Source: Kiloniellaceae bacterium (GTDB taxonomy: Bacteria > Pseudomonadota > Alphaproteobacteria > Kiloniellales > Kiloniellaceae). Taken from it: a DNA stretch of 42,715 nucleotides. The DNA lies in contig WHTV01000027.1 of assembly GCA_009377535.1 (NCBI GenBank), positions 1 through 42,715 on the forward strand, read 5' to 3'. Positions 39,989 through 42,715 of this stretch are shown piece by piece. The number at the start of each line of letters is the position of its first letter. Position 1 is the stretch's first letter. The translations under genes and the position numbers were made by a program. Under the pieces are notes generated by a model. It ran no database searches. It was given only the letters and a program-made list of their open reading frames with translations, and was not told the origin of the DNA.

Positions 39989-42202
39989 GTGGCGAGCGAA
40001 ATCCAGAATCTCGACGGGGCAGCTACCACCTTGGCGCCAGGGGAAGGCCGGGCGGAGAGCAGCCTCCGGCGCCTGACCGTGGGCGACCAGCCGATTTTCG
40101 TGCTGAAGCAGCGCGGCCGTTTCCCTGACATCGCCTACGACCACGGCCGGCTGCTCGCGCGGCAGATCGAAGCCGGCGCCTTTCCGGAGATCGTCTCCAC
40201 CATCGCCCGTGGCGTGAACCTCGAAAGCAAGCTGCTCAGCAAGGTCGCCTCGGCGCTCTACCGCTGCTACAGCGACCGGGTGCTGCGCCATTGCAGCGCG
40301 GAGTTCCGCGCTGCCGTGGACGGCCTCGCCGCCGGCTACCGCGACGGGGTGGCCGACCCGGAATTCTCCGATCTCGAAGTGCGTGACGCCCTCGTCGCCA
40401 TCGAGGTCGGCAACGTCATCGACGGCCTGTCGCGCATCTTCGCCATGCCCGGCGTCAGGGCCCTGCGCGCGCCTGCCGTACTGGCCCTGGTGGCACCGGT
40501 CCTGCGCGATCCTGCCGCGAAGAACTACCTGCAGGCGGCGCAGCAGGATGCTGCCAAGCAAGCCGACGTCGGCGCGGCGCTGCGCGCCATGGCCGGGCCC
40601 AACAACCGCATCGACTTTGCCTGCACCGGCTTTGCCGTGCCGGCAGCGCTGGCCGCCGACGGGCTGCACCTCCATGCCCGCAACCTCGATGCCGACCTCT
40701 ACAACTGGACCGCCGCGCCGGTGCTGTCGCTGCTCGACGAGACCGCGGACAAGCCGGGCTGGCACAAGTACGCCGCCTTCGGGACCGCAGGCCTCATCTA
40801 TCCCGGCGGCATCAGCGGCCTCAACGATGCCGGCATCGCCGTCTCCCTGCACCAGATGTCGACCACCGAGGTGCAGAGCGGCTTCCTGCTGGGCAGCGGC
40901 GACATCGCGCCCTTCGTCGAGCAGCGCATGCTGCGCGAAGCCGGCAGCGTCGACGACTGCGTCGACCTGGCCAAGGCGGCCAGGCATTTCGCCGCCTGGA
41001 CCTTCTTCGTATCCGATGCCAAGACCGGCAAGGTCCGCCGCATCGAGGTGAACGGCGAGCGCGTGCGCGTGACCAAGCACGAGGGCGAAGCGGTGCCGCA
41101 GACCAACCACTTCCTGCACGCCGACATGATGGAGCGCTTCTTCGACGAAGACGACAACCATTTCACGCCGAGCTTCGGCAAATGGCTGGAGACGCACGCC
41201 CGCTTCGACTCGGTGGCCGCGGCCCTGAAGGAGGATGCCGGCCGGCAGCGCATCGACGTCGACTGGTCGATCGATTGGCTGGCCTCCAGCCGCGACGGCG
41301 CCCTGGAGAAAATTCGCAAGGCCTTCCCGTCGCCACCCGATCCGATGACCGCGGAGCGCGCCTACGGCCGCGTGCCGCGCAAGGTCTACGGCCAGCTCGG
41401 CAGCATCGTGCGGGCCGATCCCAAGCGCCGGCCGTGGCGCGACGAGGTCTGGATGACCACCGGCGACCGCCAGCCGAGCCCGCACAGCAGCTACCTCGGC
41501 TGGGTCGTCGACTGGGAGGGTTTCGAGCTGAACCCGCTGGGCGACCGGCCGTTGCGCCGGGTTTCCCACTACGCGACGGAGGGCCGCCGCAACTGGGAGG
41601 AATCGCTGACCATCTACCTCTCGGCGCGCCTTGCCGTATCGCGCCCGCGCGACAGAGAGGGCCGCTTGTTGCGCGGGCGGCCCGATGCGGCCTACCAAGA
41701 GGGGGCCCTGAAGCGCGCCATCCACCTGCTGACCTCGGCCATCGACCTGGCGGCGCTGGATCGCCTGGTCGAGGTGCCCTACCACTACATGCGCGCGCGC
41801 TTCAGCCACGCCGCCGGGGACTACGCCGCGGCGGAAGCCGACTGGCGACTGCTGCGCGCCATCTGGGCCTGGCAGAACGACGCCCCGTCGATTGCCGCCG
41901 ACTGGCCGGTGTCGGTGCCGCGGGTGATGCCGCTCATGCATCCCTACGAGGCCGCGCTGGTGGCCCTGCTGTCGTCCGTGACGGAGGATCTGCTGCAGGG
42001 CGCCACGACCACCTGGGACGGCCGCGCCGAGCGCCTCGACGAGGCACGCGGGCTCTTCGCTCAGGTGAAGCAGGAATGCTTCGGGTCTGCCAAGCGCGCC
42101 CACTTCGATCTGGAGAACTGGATGGAACTGCTGGCGGAGGTGGCAGCCAAGGGCGGCGGCGCAGTCGAACTCCCGGAACCGAACTTCGTCACCGCGGAGT
42201 AG
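39989..42202 (+). CDS. C45-like autoproteolytic acyltransferase/hydrolase
   Basis: 737 aa from GTG 39989, with GGGGAGGG just upstream. The core resembles Ntn-hydrolases of the C45 family (isopenicillin N acyltransferase and related amidases). The putative nucleophile is Cys212 in NNRIDFACTGF, followed by LHLHARNLDAD and FGTAGLIYPGGISGLNDAGI. If so, cleavage before Cys212 would release a 211-residue helical pro-region. The C-terminal about 200 residues are helical and unlike minimal C45 enzymes. No signal peptide is seen, so it should act in the cytosol. Substrate unknown. Its end overlaps the panC fragment by 14 nt on the other strand. Confidence 0.8.
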   Translation: MASEIQNLDGAATTLAPGEGRAESSLRRLTVGDQPIFVLKQRGRFPDIAYDHGRLLARQIEAGAFPEIVSTIARGVNLESKLLSKVASALYRCYSDRVLRHCSAEFRAAVDGLAAGYRDGVADPEFSDLEVRDALVAIEVGNVIDGLSRIFAMPGVRALRAPAVLALVAPVLRDPAAKNYLQAAQQDAAKQADVGAALRAMAGPNNRIDFACTGFAVPAALAADGLHLHARNLDADLYNWTAAPVLSLLDETADKPGWHKYAAFGTAGLIYPGGISGLNDAGIAVSLHQMSTTEVQSGFLLGSGDIAPFVEQRMLREAGSVDDCVDLAKAARHFAAWTFFVSDAKTGKVRRIEVNGERVRVTKHEGEAVPQTNHFLHADMMERFFDEDDNHFTPSFGKWLETHARFDSVAAALKEDAGRQRIDVDWSIDWLASSRDGALEKIRKAFPSPPDPMTAERAYGRVPRKVYGQLGSIVRADPKRRPWRDEVWMTTGDRQPSPHSSYLGWVVDWEGFELNPLGDRPLRRVSHYATEGRRNWEESLTIYLSARLAVSRPRDREGRLLRGRPDAAYQEGALKRAIHLLTSAIDLAALDRLVEVPYHYMRARFSHAAGDYAAAEADWRLLRAIWAWQNDAPSIAADWPVSVPRVMPLMHPYEAALVALLSSVTEDLLQGATTTWDGRAERLDEARGLFAQVKQECFGSAKRAHFDLENWMELLAEVAAKGGGAVELPEPNFVTAE

Positions 42203-42560
42203 ACGTTCCTCCTGCGCGCTCGAGGAAAAGGCTCTCAGCGCGCGGCGGCACGGCGATGTTGTCGATCAAGCGGACCGATCCCATCCAGCCCGCCACGAAG
42301 AGCCGCGCCGGGCGATCGGCCCGAATGAGCTCTTCCAGGTTGTCGCCGGCGCGCAGATCGAGATAGTCGAGCCTTTCGACGCCCGCGCGCTGCAACTCCG
42401 CGCGGCCCCAGGCGAGCAGCGGCGCGGCGGGGCCGTCCGACGCGGTGAGCCGCTGTGCCACGGCCGTCAGGATGCGGTGGATCGCCGGTGCCCGGCTGCG
42501 CTGTTCGTCGTCGAGCAGGGCGTTGCGCGATGACAGCGCCAGGCCGTCGGCGTCGCGCAC
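42189..42560 (-). pseudogene. panC: C-terminal fragment of pantothenate synthetase
   Basis: The last about 120 residues match PanC, which joins pantoate and beta-alanine: VRDADGLALSSRNALLDDEQ, an AELQRAGVERLDYLDLRAGD segment, and the closing LFVAGWMGSVRLIDNIAV. The N-terminal two thirds with the ATP-binding HxGH motif are absent and are replaced in frame by transposase sequence from 42558 outward. As it stands it cannot be an active enzyme; the organism would need another pantothenate route, another panC, or the join is an assembly artefact. Confidence 0.85.
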
Positions 42561-42715
42561 CGTGTTGCGCAGCCGGTCGTGGAGTCGGTCGACGGCGCCG
42601 TCGGCGCTCCAGAGGGCGAAGTAGTCGTACACCGTCGCCCACGGCGGCAGGTCGCCAGGCAGCTGCCGCCAGGAGCAGCCTGTCCGGGCCTGGTACAAGA
42701 TCGCATCCACGATCT
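42558..42715 (-). mobile_element. IS5-family transposase N-terminal fragment
   Basis: The frame is open to the window edge and reads IVDAILYQARTGCSWRQLPG, then PPWATVYDYFALWSADGAVD and RLHDRLRNTVR, the N-terminal helical domain (DUF4096) of IS5-family transposases. No DDE catalytic domain follows: after about 50 residues the frame continues directly into PanC. No terminal inverted repeat is visible because the window ends inside the element. Confidence 0.8.

Noticed and set aside
1-42715. CRISPR array, prophage or conjugative element
   Set aside because: No regularly spaced repeats, integrase, capsid or transfer genes were seen; the only mobile-element sequence is the transposase fragment at the right edge.

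Overview
The window is a GC-rich chromosomal segment of an alphaproteobacterium. A hopanoid locus, PAS_5-type proteins, a rhodanese-metZ pair, an adenylate-cyclase-type TolB/TPR regulator and a phosphonate-monoester-hydrolase-type sulfatase together suggest a Rhodospirillales-like lineage. This placement is inferred from gene content, not from a marker gene. About 36 genes are densely packed on both strands. No rRNA, tRNA or CRISPR array was seen.

Layout. 1-984: aldo/keto reductase cut by the window edge. 1108-1793: AbrB-Doc toxin-antitoxin pair behind a perfect 20-bp palindrome. 1809-3363: two small-molecule exporters. 3457-4736: two hypotheticals around a strong but orphan intrinsic terminator. 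4766-10788: a ThDP enzyme, a DUF3772/MscS channel and a Tat-exported solute-binding protein. 10941-12894: rhodanese, metZ and a small hypothetical. 12935-17100: a lipoprotein, a core-MetE methyltransferase and a large BTAD/TolB/TPR regulator.

17442-23064 (minus strand) is the most unusual part: four genes with 0-4 nt junctions. They encode a KamA-type lysine 2,3-aminomutase, two different D-Ala-D-Ala-ligase-like ATP-grasp enzymes, and a 756-residue GNAT-deacetylase-GNAT fusion. Read together they look like a pathway that makes beta-lysine, joins it to one or two partners by amide bonds, and acetylates or deacetylates the product. I know of no characterised pathway with this exact set.

24303-34377 is a hopanoid locus: hpnM divergent from hpnA-hpnH, then hpnB-hpnC-hpnD-hpnE-shc-hpnG on the opposite strand. 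It covers squalene synthesis (HpnCDE), cyclisation (Shc), adenosylhopane formation (HpnH), adenine removal (HpnG), a glycosyltransferase (HpnB) and a periplasmic lipid-transport protein (HpnM).

34460-42202 holds two PAS_5 proteins and a possible PAS_5 remnant, an HD phosphohydrolase, a small membrane protein, a phosphonate-monoester-hydrolase-type sulfatase, a Gfo/Idh/MocA oxidoreductase and a large C45-type autoproteolytic acyltransferase/hydrolase. At the right edge an in-frame chimera joins the start of an IS5-family transposase to the last third of pantothenate synthetase (PanC). It is either a deletion scar or an assembly join.
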